From NCBI GenBank assembly GCA_013339765.2, contig CM023449.1, positions 40,376,528-40,440,527 of the forward strand: a stretch of DNA of 64,000 nucleotides. Reading direction: 5' to 3'. The translations under genes and the position numbers were made by a program. Positions within the stretch are counted from its first letter, which is position 1. Each line of letters begins with the position of its first letter. Origin of the DNA: Haemaphysalis longicornis (taxonomy: Eukaryota; Arthropoda; Arachnida; Ixodida; Ixodidae). Shown here piece by piece: positions 47,974 to 58,548 of this stretch. The notes under the pieces are model-generated. The model saw only the letters and a list, made by a program, of their open reading frames with translations. It searched no databases and was not told the DNA's origin.

Positions 47974-48013
47974 CGCCACCACCACCACCACCACCACCAC
48001 CACCACTACTACT
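47456..48013. repeat. 558-bp (ACT/ACC)n trinucleotide array
   Basis: ACT and ACC triplets alternate in blocks with few interruptions (TAGTATTACT, CTTCTAGT, AACTTCTTGCC). The poly-Thr, poly-Pro/Leu, poly-Ser and poly-Val frames on both strands come from this array. Confidence 0.97.
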
Positions 48014-48817
48014 AAAACAGCAATTCCTTGGCTACCTGATGGCAAAGATCTTGGTACACGTATGCTGGTGATGCCTTGCTTTCGAATATAAATCGAGTGC
48101 TGAGTCGTCAGACAGTCGAAAGTCACGTCCTGGAAACTTTTGTCTCCGGGTGCACGTGTCACTACCTACACAATGAAAGTATACGGGCTCACGAGTGAGT
48201 GCGCATTCATGAGTGAGCCCATCGGCGTATTTCACGACACTCTTGACTGCAGTACGAGTAGTCTTCCCACCGCTCTTCTTCCGCGTAGTTCGAGTAGTTC
48301 ATTGTTTGAGCCCAATTCTTGTTACGCCACCCCTTCCACCGATTTTTGTGTCGTGTCTTCACCTACCTCTTTCTCACCACGTTGTTTTGTAGCCGTTCTG
48401 TTTCTCGGTGTCAGAAGACCGAAAACAGGATCGTGTTGTCGGCTTGTTATCGGTCTTGTGCCTCACATGGCCGACTGTACCGCAGTTGTTTCCTAATTTG
48501 AGCTAGGGTGGTCCAACGTGTGTGTGAGAGAAAAAGAAATAGAGAGAATAAACGTTTCTTCATTGAACAAGAAATGTTATTGGCTTGAAGATTCAGGGAG
48601 GCGTGCTCAGTGAGTCCGATTTCTACTTCATGATGCTCTTTCCTTTTCTCTAACTGCTCCTCGTATCATCCCCCTTTCCGTGTCGCTTTGAGGTGACTTA
48701 TGCTTTATTTGAAGGTGCCCAGAACCCGCGTTTCTGCCTTCTCTACGCTATAGTCAGCGCTGGAAGTAGTAACGAAGGACTCGCGTCGTCATAATCATCA
48801 ACATAGTAATCGACATC
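48014..48817. other. non-coding stretch
   Basis: No gene. An ATC/CATA-rich patch lies near 48790-48820. Confidence 0.55.
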
Positions 48818-49596
48818 ATATTGTAACGGCGTATTTTGGTCCAACACTTGCCGCTACGGTAGCATGCCGTTCGGAGGGAAAAAGTCGAGGCGTTGACGAA
48901 GGTTTAAAGTTAACTGGTTTAATTTACGGGTAACATTGATGTCATTTAGCACATAAGAATCAGAACGAATACACTTGTTACATAAATTAGAAAGACAGTC
49001 AATAGCTCAAGAGTACTTAGCGGGACATGGCTGACGGGATCTCGGTCTCCTGGCGGCAGGGCACGACGACGAGCGGTAGAGTTTCTGACGTGAGCCCTGG
49101 TGCAGGCCGCCCTCCGCTCTCTGCTCTCCGCTGCCCCCAATAGCCAGAGGGGCCGCGTTATATTCGCTTAAGTGGTCTGGTGGGGGATGTATTGGGGGAA
49201 AAAGTGCATCCTGGAGAGTGCGGACGCTAGGGAACAAGGCTTTCTGCAGCCAATCGGGGAGACGCTTCTTAGCTCCAATCAGACATGTTCCCGCCAAAGT
49301 GAAAAGGAAAAAATCAAACACAGGCACAAGGCCGAACCCGTAAACGCGCGCTTGGAGAATTATGGGCGTAGAGCAAGTAGTTAGACAAAACGCACTAAAG
49401 TAAACAGGGGAAGAAACAGGAAGGTCGTCTGAAGAACACTGGGGACACGGAGCCCGAAGGCGAACAGCACACACGCCACGGGGGGAATGGAACGCTACTG
49501 CGGCGCGGTAACACAAGATGCGACGATGGTCCCGCTCGAGAGCCGCGTCTCCCGGGTCGGCCGACGGGCCAACACACACTCCGCATGCGTTTCTTA

Positions 49597-50085
49597 TGCT
49601 GTATTCGGGTGGTCGCTCTGATACTCCGACTCGGAGTACGCCGATGCGCCGCTTCCCCCAATCCGAGCAAGAGTCACCGCTCCCCAACCGAACGCGTACC
49701 CGATCTTGGAGTAGCACGCGACCGTGGCGCCGCGGCGCGCCCAAAACGGCAACTGCAAACAGCCAGGCCGGCCAAGGTTCCAAGGTGTCTCAACAAATGG
49801 CGGCCTCCGTATCGGACGCGTTAGCTCCAAGCCAAAGTTCCCCGACATCAACCGAGCGCCTGTTATTCGCAATGATTGAAGGTATGAATAGGTGTGCACA
49901 ACCTTGCGAACGTATTCGTGCACTTTGAACACTGGAAGTGGTTCGGCGAACAGTTCGGCGAACTTCGCAGCGTAAACGTGCGAGTCGTCGTCGTCTGAGC
50001 TGCTGTCCTCCTCGGCGTCGATTTCGAGCTGCAGAAGTAGCGGAGACGGCTCCCCTACACTCAACAGGCGTCTCCGTTTCGACAT
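49597..50085 (-). pseudogene. transposase N-terminal remnant (PIF/Harbinger-like)
   Basis: From ATG at 50085 the frame runs 163 codons and stops at the TAA formed by the target duplication (49594-49596). The start is basic (MSKRRRLL), followed by an acidic run (EEDSSSDDDD). Then comes HEYVRKVVHTYSYLQSLRIT, which I associate with the YV-x2-VV-x2-YS...FR region near the N-terminus of PIF/Harbinger-type transposases. After about residue 80 the frame shows no transposase features and runs into the other inverted repeat. The DDE catalytic domain is absent, so it cannot be active. The family call rests on a short motif and the TTA duplication. Confidence 0.5.
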
Positions 50086-50434
50086 GATGCGGAGAATAGC
50101 ACGAGAAGCAAAATCGTCGAAACACTCCCACAACTAACCGCTGTCGAGGCCTCAGCACAGAAAGGAAGGATTCAGCGAACGCCACCGACTGGGCAGGCGA
50201 GCGGGGCGAGCCAGAGGCGAGCCGCGGCGGCCGGGGTCACGTGACCCAATCGCCTCCGGATTTCGGCGGCACTCGAACTTCGGAGTCAGAGCAGTCGGAG
50301 GTGCTCGGAGTGGAGTACGACGCTCTGAGACGACCAACCGAACATACGTCGAGCGCTCGATTTCGACCACCCGAACACGGAGTCGCTTTTCGGAGTGCTC
50401 TAGAGCGCTCTAAAACGACCACCCGAATACAGCA
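49597..50434 (-). mobile_element. 838-bp TIR element, TTA duplication, likely internally deleted PIF/Harbinger
   Basis: Its ends are perfect 19-bp inverted repeats, TGCTGTATTCGGGTGGTCG, flanked by TTA (49594-49596 and 50435-50437). The LTR family without the insert reads through a single CTTCTTAGAAAAG. The 3' side repeats the motif CGACCACCCGAA-like three times (about 50328-50430), a subterminal array that a transposase could bind. An open frame on the minus strand looks like a transposase N-terminus joined to the opposite end, as in internally deleted derivatives. Confidence 0.85.
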
Positions 50435-50517
50435 TTAGAAAAGCTGGGCCTCGGTGGCCGAAGAGGGATGCTAAAAAGTTGAAAAGAGCAAACGAAACGG
50501 GTGCTTCGCGACAATAT

Positions 50518-51583
50518 GTATGTCCAACTTCTCCCATTCTGCGCTGTCCGATCACGTACTCGTCACGTACTCACGATAGAATCATGTACTCGCCATCGGA
50601 CTCGCGTCCCGGTCTGGACACTGAAGGCACTCACGATCATACTCAGCCGCGAGTTTGAGCCCAAAAAATGGTACTCATTAGTTCGGCAGGGAAGGGATGC
50701 GCCGACATATTCTTCCTTCACCGTTTTGTGTGCTCTCACTTCATTGCTTTTTCTCAGCATTGTCGTTTGTCGGGCGTTCGGATCCCAGAACGTCGCCGCT
50801 TTCCTCTGTTTCCCAAAAAAGAAGAGGGACCTTCGAAGCTTCCCCGCGTCTTGTCAGGCATAGATGATTTACAGCCCGCTTCTCGGTACGTGGTTGCTTA
50901 GACGGCGACGATTCCGGACGACGTTCTCGCGGTCTTCTAGCCGAGCAAGATATACATAACGTTTCCTTTACCTCCTCTTTGTTTTCCTCGCGGAGCCAGG
51001 GTGGCGTTCTGCGCCCGCTGCTGTTCATTCTGCTCACAACGTGTTTGCTGTCCTATACGGCGTACTTCTGTAATTCACACTGTATTACTGTTCTTCGTTT
51101 CATTCGACGCCGTAAATCTCGGGGAGTGCGCCGCGCGAACGCTGCTCTCGGCGAAGCAAGCGAATGTTATGAATCGACGCTCTCTGGGAATGAAAGCTGT
51201 AAACGCGTCCGCTCTCGAGCGAGTCCGCGCTCGTCACATTGAGCGCGTTATCTCTTTGGAGTGACTGCGTATACGTTTGCCAGGGAACCGAGATCGTGCC
51301 CGAGGCGCGGGTGGAAGCATATTTTGTTTGAGTCCAAATCGCTTTTCTAACTCACCTGACAGTGAAGCGGAACCAAAAATTTTTGCACTCTTCAAAGAAC
51401 GGCTTGGTTAACGGGTTTTTAGTGTCCATTAAATTCTCCTCTCTTCTCGGATTCGGTTATTTTCAAAGCACCTGCTCCGATTTTTCTTTTTTGTTTGTTT
51501 GTTTGCGCTGGGACACCTGTAGTGGCTGCAGATCAGATGGTCGTACGTAACGCCTTTCGACATCTTGAAGGATTCCAGTCCGC
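50518..51583. other. non-coding stretch
   Basis: No supported gene. Near 50565-50600 CGTACTC and TCACGA motifs repeat three times or more within 35 bp. Confidence 0.5.
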
Positions 51584-51596
51584 TAGTGATAGCTAC

Positions 51597-51728
51597 CAAG
51601 GCGTTGGACTGGGCTATAGTTGGTACATGTTTCATTAAATGAAAAACCAGCGGTGAATACAGAAGCCAGCGTGTCCCGCCGTTTTCTTCTAACTGTGTCC
51701 TGTGTTCACCGCGGGTTTTTCATCCAAT
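51597..51728 (+). mobile_element. short foldback retroposon-like element (copy 2), 13-bp target duplication
   Basis: TAGTGATAGCTAC occurs perfectly at 51584-51596 and 51729-51741. The 132 bp between contain inverted arms (51639-51662 and 51700-51723, 21 of 24 positions, ATGAAAAACC.GCGGTGAA.ACAG) after a GGGCTATAGTTGGTACATG head. The layout matches the minus-strand copy at 4079-4230. The long duplication indicates insertion by a LINE-type machinery rather than a DNA transposase. Confidence 0.75.
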
Positions 51729-51741
51729 TAGTGATAGCTAC

Positions 51742-54394
51742 ACGAAGCGAAGTGCGAGTACCGACAACCACACACTTTCCCCGTGTGTGCTCACCATTCA
51801 CAATTCTTGACTGATTGATCGTCTAAAGCCTTTTGTATCGCGCATTGATGCCGGGGGGAGAATTCTAGCAAGGGTACGAACGTGAAAGATACAGTCTTGG
51901 CGAGGTTTTATTTATTTTTCTTTTCCTGAAGTCTCTCGCTTGAAAACAACGAAAAAGCAGCCGAAACTTGCGCTCGCTTAATGCCTGCTTTGGAAAGCTG
52001 AACGTCGGAAACATTTGACTTGGAAATGCGCACGAGACGGCCACTTTTTTTATACCCCCCCCCCCTCCTTTATATAGGTCGGGTGGCTTAGCGTCTTTAG
52101 GCTCATCTTTTTTTTTTTTTTTTTTTCCTTCTGCGTTCAACACCGTCGTGTCCCGCTGCTTTGCCCAGGTGCCGGTTGTTGGAGCTGCGGCGCTTGGTTT
52201 TCGAAATTCGCGAAAGCTGTGCGTGCGTGCGTGTAACAGGTCTCTCCTGGAGACCTCAACACCTGCGCGTCGCCGCTCAGTGCTACACCTTTTCCACGTT
52301 TCGCTTTCTCCGCTCTTACGACGCAATATTAAAATGAAAAAAGAACAACGACCACCTGACGTTCCGCTACGACCCACAGCCTTGTTCTCGCCTTTTTTTT
52401 TTTTTTTTTTTTGAGTTGTCGGTCGGATGTCATTCAGCGTGACGCCTTATAGACAGCAGGAAGGCCCTGGCGTTGCTCCAGTTAATTTTGTTTTGTCCTG
52501 TTACTGCTAAACTACTCTAGTTTCATCATGTTAGAAATTGGTTTAGACAGGTACGGTTAAGTACGGAATTCGTGACGCCTGTTTGACGTAAGTGACGTCT
52601 CGGATGCTTCCTCACCTAGGGGGTGTTGCACATCTCGGACCGCCTCGCGCGCCGTTTTCATAAAACACAAGGCGTCGGTCGTCGTGGCGGTCGGTGAGCG
52701 GCGTCTCTTCGGAACAGCGCGCGCAGAACCTCCTCCCCCTCTTTCCCTTGTGTTTCGCGGAAGAACCTCCCGCTGTTCCGCGCAACCACCGCGACGGTCG
52801 GAAGAGGATATATATATTTTGATGATTTCCAATATGTATATATATATTTTTGGCTTGCGATGCTCCGAGGAATCCAGGATACTCTTCCGTTGCGGGGGGG
52901 TTGAGCGTTGCTGCGGCTGCTGGGATGCTTCCTCCGCAGGAACTATTTTCTCTTATTCTTCTCTTTTTTTCTACGGCGAGACGGAAGAGAAAATGAGGGG
53001 ATAACGGAAACGAAAAAAAGTGGAACGCAGTCGACAAGAAATAGAAAAGCGTGCGAAGGAAACAGAAAACGGGGATGCGGCGTGAGGGGAAGGAAAAGAT
53101 AAATCACGAATCGGTTCCAACCCCTGTCCGCCGGTCGCGGTCCACCGCTGGGCTCCGGCGCCAGATGGCGCACCGCTCCGTAACAGGTTTTTGATATTCG
53201 CCTGCCTCTTCCTTCCTCCTCATCCTCCTCCCTATCCTCTTCCACTCTCGTCGGCAGCTTTGCTCGTCTTGTTATGCGTGTTGCCCCCGTTAGTCGTGGA
53301 ACCACCGCTGTTATAAGTTATTTTCGCCACGGGAGGAGGAGGAGGAGGATGAGGAGCAGGAGGAAAGAGTGTTCCTTTGAAGAAGCAAATCTTAGACCGA
53401 GGATGACGAGGAGGTGGAACAAAAAGTGGTCGGTGTGCGGAGAAACAAGGAAGAAAAGTTGTAGGAAAAAAAAAAGAAGAAAAGAAACAGAATCACCAAG
53501 GAGTGGCGTAGCGAAATTGGCTGAAACTTCAAAGCGGTCGAGAAAGGTGGCAAAGCAAAAGCTACGGAGGGAAATGGCTGACAGCGGCGTGCGAAGAAAA
53601 AAAAAAAAAAAAAAAAAAAAACGAGCGCAGATTGAATCTGGAACAATCTTTGGTGGCCTCTCTTTCGGGCTTGTAAGAGTATGGGTCCCGGAGTAAAATG
53701 CGGTAAGAAAATACTTTCCGCGAGGCGGAGAAGTTTCAGACAACGGCTGCTACAGGTTCGAACCGCGAGGTAGCAGGGCTGATAGAAATGCGGGCAGAAA
53801 GTCTCGACCGCGAAGGTTTTCTTTATTGTGCAGAGAGACAAGAAAGGTTAAACTGCGCGTGAAAAAAAGAAAAGCAAAATAAGAATAATTGCGGCATGCG
53901 GCGCCCAGTGAATAGGTCAGAAGTTGGGAAATGAACAGCAGCGTGAAGGCCGCAGCTTGCGGAAAATTCGGTGGCTGATATTTCTCGTTTAATAAATGTA
54001 TGTGATATTGCAGCAAAGTTCGAGTGGAAAGGACTAACTGTGTGAAGGGTACTCTTAAAACACTTAACAATCAAGGAAGGGCGAATATATTTTCCACAAC
54101 TGAACAGGATAAGAATGAATCCTGGAACAAGAAACGGTATTTTCTGCTGTGTCCAGTTTAGAAGCGTCCGTGCAGAAAATGGAGGGAAGGAACAATGATG
54201 GTGGCCGCTTGTCTGTTCCGACAGATATTCTTGCTTTTTTTTCACATTTATTTTATACTTTGTTAACTCGAACTGTTTATAACTGCGTATACTTATTGCC
54301 CTTTCCCATACCCTGATTGATCTGGGATGCATCACCTTTAAACCTATCCAAATTCCAGTAGCATCAGTAAACTCCTAACGTTGAATCAAATATT
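51742..54394. other. non-coding stretch
   Basis: No supported gene. It contains T runs (52110-52126, about 52393-52412), a short TA patch (52810-52850), a GGA array (about 53332-53362) and an A run of about 24 (53598-53621). It becomes AT-rich from 53800. Confidence 0.5.
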
Positions 54395-54398
54395 GTAT

Positions 54399-55203
54399 TG
54401 TAACGTAGTATTTTGGTTACATACTGCCGCTACTGTAGCATGAAGATCGGAAGGAAAAAGTCGAGACGTCGAAGAAGTTGTAAGGTTAACTTGTTTACTT
54501 TACGGATGACATTGGTGACATTTAGCACATACAAACTTGAAACAATTACACTTATTACATAGATGAAAAAGGCAGTCAAAAGATTCAGAGTACTTAACGA
54601 AACATGGTTGGCGGGCGAGGGGCTCCCGGCGTCTGGCCCCGACGATCGGCAGCAAGCGGCTCTCCTGGTGTTGCTCTCTCTGTCCATCGCCAGAGGGGCC
54701 GCGTTATATTTGCTTTGGGGGGACGCATTGGGGGAAAAAGCGCATCCTAGCGTGTGCGGACGCGCGGGAACAAGTCTAAGGCACACCCGCAGCCAATCAG
54801 GAAGACGCTTCCTAGCTCCAATCAGACATGTCCCCGCCAAAGTGAAAAGGACCAAAAACACAGACACAAGGTTTCGACTCGAAAACGCGCGCTTGGAGAA
54901 TTACGGGCGTAGAGCAAGTAGTTAGACAAAACACACTAAAGTAAACAGAAGAGACAGGAAGGTCGTCGTAAGAACACGGCGGCCGAAGGCGAGCAGCGCA
55001 CACGCCACAGGGGGAATGGAACGCCGCGGCCGCGGTAATACAAGCCGAGGTGAGGGTTCGCTTCCCCCAACAGCCGTCGTCTCCCGGTCGGCCGACGGGC
55101 CAACACACACCAGGCCTGCGCTTCTTAGAAAAGCTGGGCCTCGGTGGCCGAAGAGGGATGCTAAAAAATTGAAAAAAGCAAATGGAACCGGGGCTTCGCG
55201 ACA
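54399..55203 (-). repeat. 3' LTR (left copy)
   Basis: On the minus strand it starts TGTCGCGAAGCCCC and ends ACTACGTTACA. It carries a TATA-like AAATATAACG (about 54702-54711) and an AATAA-type signal further on (about 54553-54562). Confidence 0.9.
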
Positions 55204-55211
55204 CCTTCCCC
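55204..55211 (-). other. polypurine tract of the LTR element
   Basis: GGGGAAGG on the minus strand directly abuts the 3' LTR, where plus-strand DNA synthesis would be primed. Confidence 0.55.
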
Positions 55212-56970
55212 GACGGAAAAAAGAGTGCCCTCACTCTTGCACAAAGTCTAAACCATAAAAACACATTTTCACAACCCGACAGCGATAACGAAACGGCATG
55301 GTATGCGGACTCAAGAAGACAAAACACAGACTCAAACACAGGAGTCGATAAACTATCTCCGCTGAATCAGTCAACGCACACGCGGTCACTTGGTGGAGTC
55401 CCGTTCTCACTTCACGCGCGCACAGTCTCTTATCCAACACAGGAGAAAACGTTCCATTTACATATACGAACAAGAAAATAACAACACGGGCACTGTGAAT
55501 AACACAGGAATAAGCATACACACTGAAAGTTACATCTTAAAGAAATCGACATCGTAAAAGCAGTTCCGCTAGCCAGCCCATGTACTGAGTTCTGGGGATT
55601 ATGGCGCGAAAGCAATAATCTGTCCTTGATAACAGATCGCATAAACATGACGCAAAGTAACTCGCTGGCCAACTAAAAGTAATCATCGAATAAGAAAACA
55701 GAAACGCAGTCCCAGCGGTCGCTTCTCATCGAAATACTCAGTGCCTTACGGATAGGATTACAAATGGTTCATAAGAAGGCACTATAAAACAGAAATAAAA
55801 TTATATAAAAGGGCTCACTGTATTGAAGTTATATCTCACGCACACGCGGAAATATGCGTACATCCGCCACTGTTGGGCACGTCACTCGAAACAACATTTC
55901 TATATTCAGCCCAACTCGTTCTAAACAGCCCTATTCCTCCTATATGACAAAATGCACCCACTAGAGATCTACACGTTCGTTCGAACACACTATACAAAAC
56001 GAAGAAACTGTTAGCCAAGAAAACAAGTTACAAGAAAACTACTAGAAACGAACACGAACGAACAGCTCAAGAAAAACGAGCTACCAGAAAAACTGCCGAC
56101 CATCCAAAAATAAAAGTTACGAAACGCAAAACTTGATATTCGGGCGCATGATACAAGAGATGTTGGCGCGTGCTTAATCCTCTAAGCCCATTTCATTCGC
56201 TTCTCGTCGGTAAAAACTAAAACACAAACAAAACGAGCAAACATTCATGCATACTTTACATGAACACGAGCGATAGAAATGATAAAGATAACACACGATG
56301 AAATATTTGAACACAAGACTTTAAAGTACACATTAGTTACCGTTCATGCTTACGGAAGAAGAAAGAATTGTAAAATCTCAGCAGTGGTGAGAAACTTCCG
56401 CCAACCCGACGCATTCGCAAAACTGCACGCCCGCGAGCTCTCCCCGTCCGCGGCATCCCGGGCACCCCTGTTGGTGTCTTTGTCTGTACTTCGAGTAGCG
56501 TCGTGCAGCGGAAACATCTTCTCAACTCCTCGTTTCCCTCAGACCCCCAACCCCGAAGTGGCTGCCGTATTTGCTTCAAGACAAAACCTAACTTCGGTGG
56601 AAAGGAGCCGAGGCAACGGATATCAGCAGTCTCTAATATAGCGAGATCTGCGAAAAAATCAGCCTTTTCATAGGCGCGTGGGGGTCTTCTTCTTCGGGGC
56701 TCCTTCGCCGGGAGAGCCGAACGCTTGTGCCGTTAAGATTCTGACTACAAAGCTGTCCAACTCCCGCGCGAAGAGCCCACATACCCCACGAAAAAACGGC
56801 TGCACGCTCATAAATTTTGCTTCAGCATCCACAGCGGCTAGTTACATAAGCAGGCTGGTGCTGGCAAAGAAAATGAAGCAAAGACAACCAATCAGTGGGC
56901 GCCCCGGACACGCGGAGAAGAAAAGCCCGCAGGCCCACAGTCATGCGGTGCGCCGAGAGGCAAAAATCCC
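55212..56970 (-). other. internal cargo of the LTR element, no recognised genes
   Basis: About 55260-56350 is AT-rich, unlike the GC-rich LTRs and the 56400-57300 part. Short minus-strand frames (about 55231-55521, 55430-55672, 55836-56018) show no retroviral motifs. The contrast in base composition suggests a patchwork or captured sequence, for example from a transcript's untranslated region. Confidence 0.45.
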
Positions 56971-56975
56971 TCACC

Positions 56976-57290
56976 TTACTGCGTGCGCGGGAAGCTTGCC
57001 GCCGCGATGGAGTTCGGAGGCCGTGGCGACGCTCGGTCCGCGTCGGGGTCGGGGGCTCTCCCTCGCAGGAGCCGGTGGCGAGCCTGAGGGGCCCGGCTTG
57101 CCTCGGGCTGGTAGCGCGGTGACGATCGTGGAGTTAGACAGTCTTTTGCGCTGTCGCACATGTCGCTTGCCTTGAACGCCCATGGTGCCCGGAAGAATGA
57201 AGCGAAGTGAGATGAGTTTTGTCCGGTGCACTGGATGAAGAGCTTGGCGATGAGCAGCAGGAAGATGAACGATGAGCGGGGGGAGCCCAT
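56976..57290 (-). CDS. small ORF with a signal-peptide-like start inside the LTR element
   Basis: The first ATG-started frame after the 5' LTR on the minus strand begins 44 bp inside the internal region and encodes 104 residues. Its start is signal-peptide-like: MGSPRSS, a hydrophobic core FIFLLLIAKLFI, and a cleavage-like QCTGQ. A glycosylation sequon NSS follows at once. After about residue 45 the sequence becomes Pro/Arg/Ser-rich and out of character, ending at a stop. It could be a captured host secretory exon, a leader peptide, or the start of a lost envelope-like frame. It lacks recognisable gag or env domains. A second overlapping frame shows no better features. Confidence 0.3.
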   Translation of the reverse strand: MGSPRSSFIFLLLIAKLFIQCTGQNSSHFASFFRAPWAFKASDMCDSAKDCLTPRSSPRYQPEASRAPQARHRLLRGRAPDPDADRASPRPPNSIAAASFPRTQ

Positions 57291-57313
57291 GATGGCAGAG
57301 GGGGTCTTCGGTA

Positions 57314-57330
57314 CCGCGCACCTATCACCA
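57314..57330 (-). other. candidate primer binding site
   Basis: TGGTGATAGGTGCGCGG on the minus strand lies 4 bases after the 5' LTR. A TGG start is expected for pairing with the CCA end of a tRNA. I could not name the tRNA. Confidence 0.4.
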
Positions 57331-57334
57331 CTTT

Positions 57335-58139
57335 TGTAACGTAGTATTTTGGTTACATACTGCCGCTACTGTAGCATGAAGATCGGAAGGAAAAAGTCGA
57401 GACGTCGAAGAAGTTGTAAGGTTAACTTGTTTAATTTACGGATGACATTGGTGACATTTAGCACATACAAACTTGGAACAATTACACTTATTACATAGAT
57501 GAAAAAGGCAGTCAAAAGATTCAGAGTACTTAACGAAACATGGTTGGCGGGCGAGGGGCTCCCGGCGTCTGGCCCCGACGATCGGCAGCAAGCGGCTCTC
57601 CTGGTGTTGCTCTCTCTGTCCATCGCCAGAGGGGCCGCGTTATATTTGCTTTGGGGGGACGCATTGGGGGAAAAAGCGCATCCCAGCGTGTGCGGACGCG
57701 CGGGAACAAGTCTAAGGCACACCCGCAGCCAATCAGGAAGACGCTTCCTAGCTCCAATCAGACATGTCCCCGCCAAAGTGAAAAGGACCAAAAACACAGA
57801 CACAAGGTTTCGACTCGAAAACGCGCGCTTGGAGAATTACGGGCGTAGAGCAAGTAGTTAGACAAAACACACTAAAGTAAACAGAAGAGACAGGAAGGTC
57901 GTCGTAAGAACACGGCGGCCGAAGGCGAGCAGCGCACACGCCACAGGGGGAATGGAACGCCGCGGCCGCGGTAATACAAGCCGAGGTGAGGGTTCGCTTC
58001 CCCCAACAGCCGTCGTCTCCCGGTCGGCCGACGGGCCAACACACACCAGGCCTGCGCTTCTTAGAAAAGCTGGGCCTCGGTGGCCGAAGAGGGATGCTAA
58101 AAAATTGAAAAAAGCAAATGGAACCGGGGCTTCGCGACA
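57335..58139 (-). repeat. 5' LTR (right copy)
   Basis: Same length as the left copy. Differences noticed: A/C in TTTA(A/C)TTTACGG, G/A in CTTG(G/A)AACAA and C/T in ATCC(C/T)AGCG. The TATA-like motif is at about 57639-57648. Confidence 0.9.
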
Positions 58140-58215
58140 GTATGTTTTGCAGCTACAGCTCTCGATAAGGTGTTCTTGTGACGTACGCTTCAAGTGAGGA
58201 TTAAAAAAAACAATG

Positions 58216-58548
<333 letters not shown>

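Larger units (their letters stand above)
48822..50513 (-). mobile_element. solo LTR of a related LTR family, interrupted by a DNA element
   Basis: Its sequence follows the LTRs at 54399-55203 and 57335-58139 from TGTAACG to CTTCGCGACA, but clearly diverged. It is flanked by ATAT on both sides (48818-48821 and 50514-50517). Removing the 838-bp insert (49597-50434) leaves about 850 bp, one LTR length. No internal region lies beside it, so it is a solo LTR produced by LTR-LTR recombination. The TATA-like GAATATAACG is kept on the minus strand (about 49156-49166). Confidence 0.85.
54399..58139 (-). mobile_element. complete non-autonomous LTR retroelement, GTAT duplication
   Basis: Two direct 805-bp LTRs (54399-55203 and 57335-58139) bracket 2131 bp. 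GTAT flanks the whole (54395-54398 and 58140-58143). The LTRs run TG...CA and I noticed only three differences, so the insertion is young. Orientation is minus. A purine tract GGGGAAGG lies against the left LTR as 3' LTR. A TGG-starting primer-binding-like site lies 4 bases inside the right LTR as 5' LTR. No reverse transcriptase, integrase or protease frame was found, so movement would need proteins from another element. It resembles large-retrotransposon-derivative or TRIM-like elements in lacking genes. Confidence 0.88.

Noticed and set aside
53740..53790. GGTTCGAACC near 53757 considered as a tRNA B box
   Set aside because: No A box at a suitable distance on either strand and no cloverleaf. 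The motif is a short palindrome that occurs by chance.
54563..54925. 120-codon frame repeated at 57499-57861
   Set aside because: It lies in both LTRs, on the strand opposite to transcription, and is explained by LTR identity rather than by a gene.
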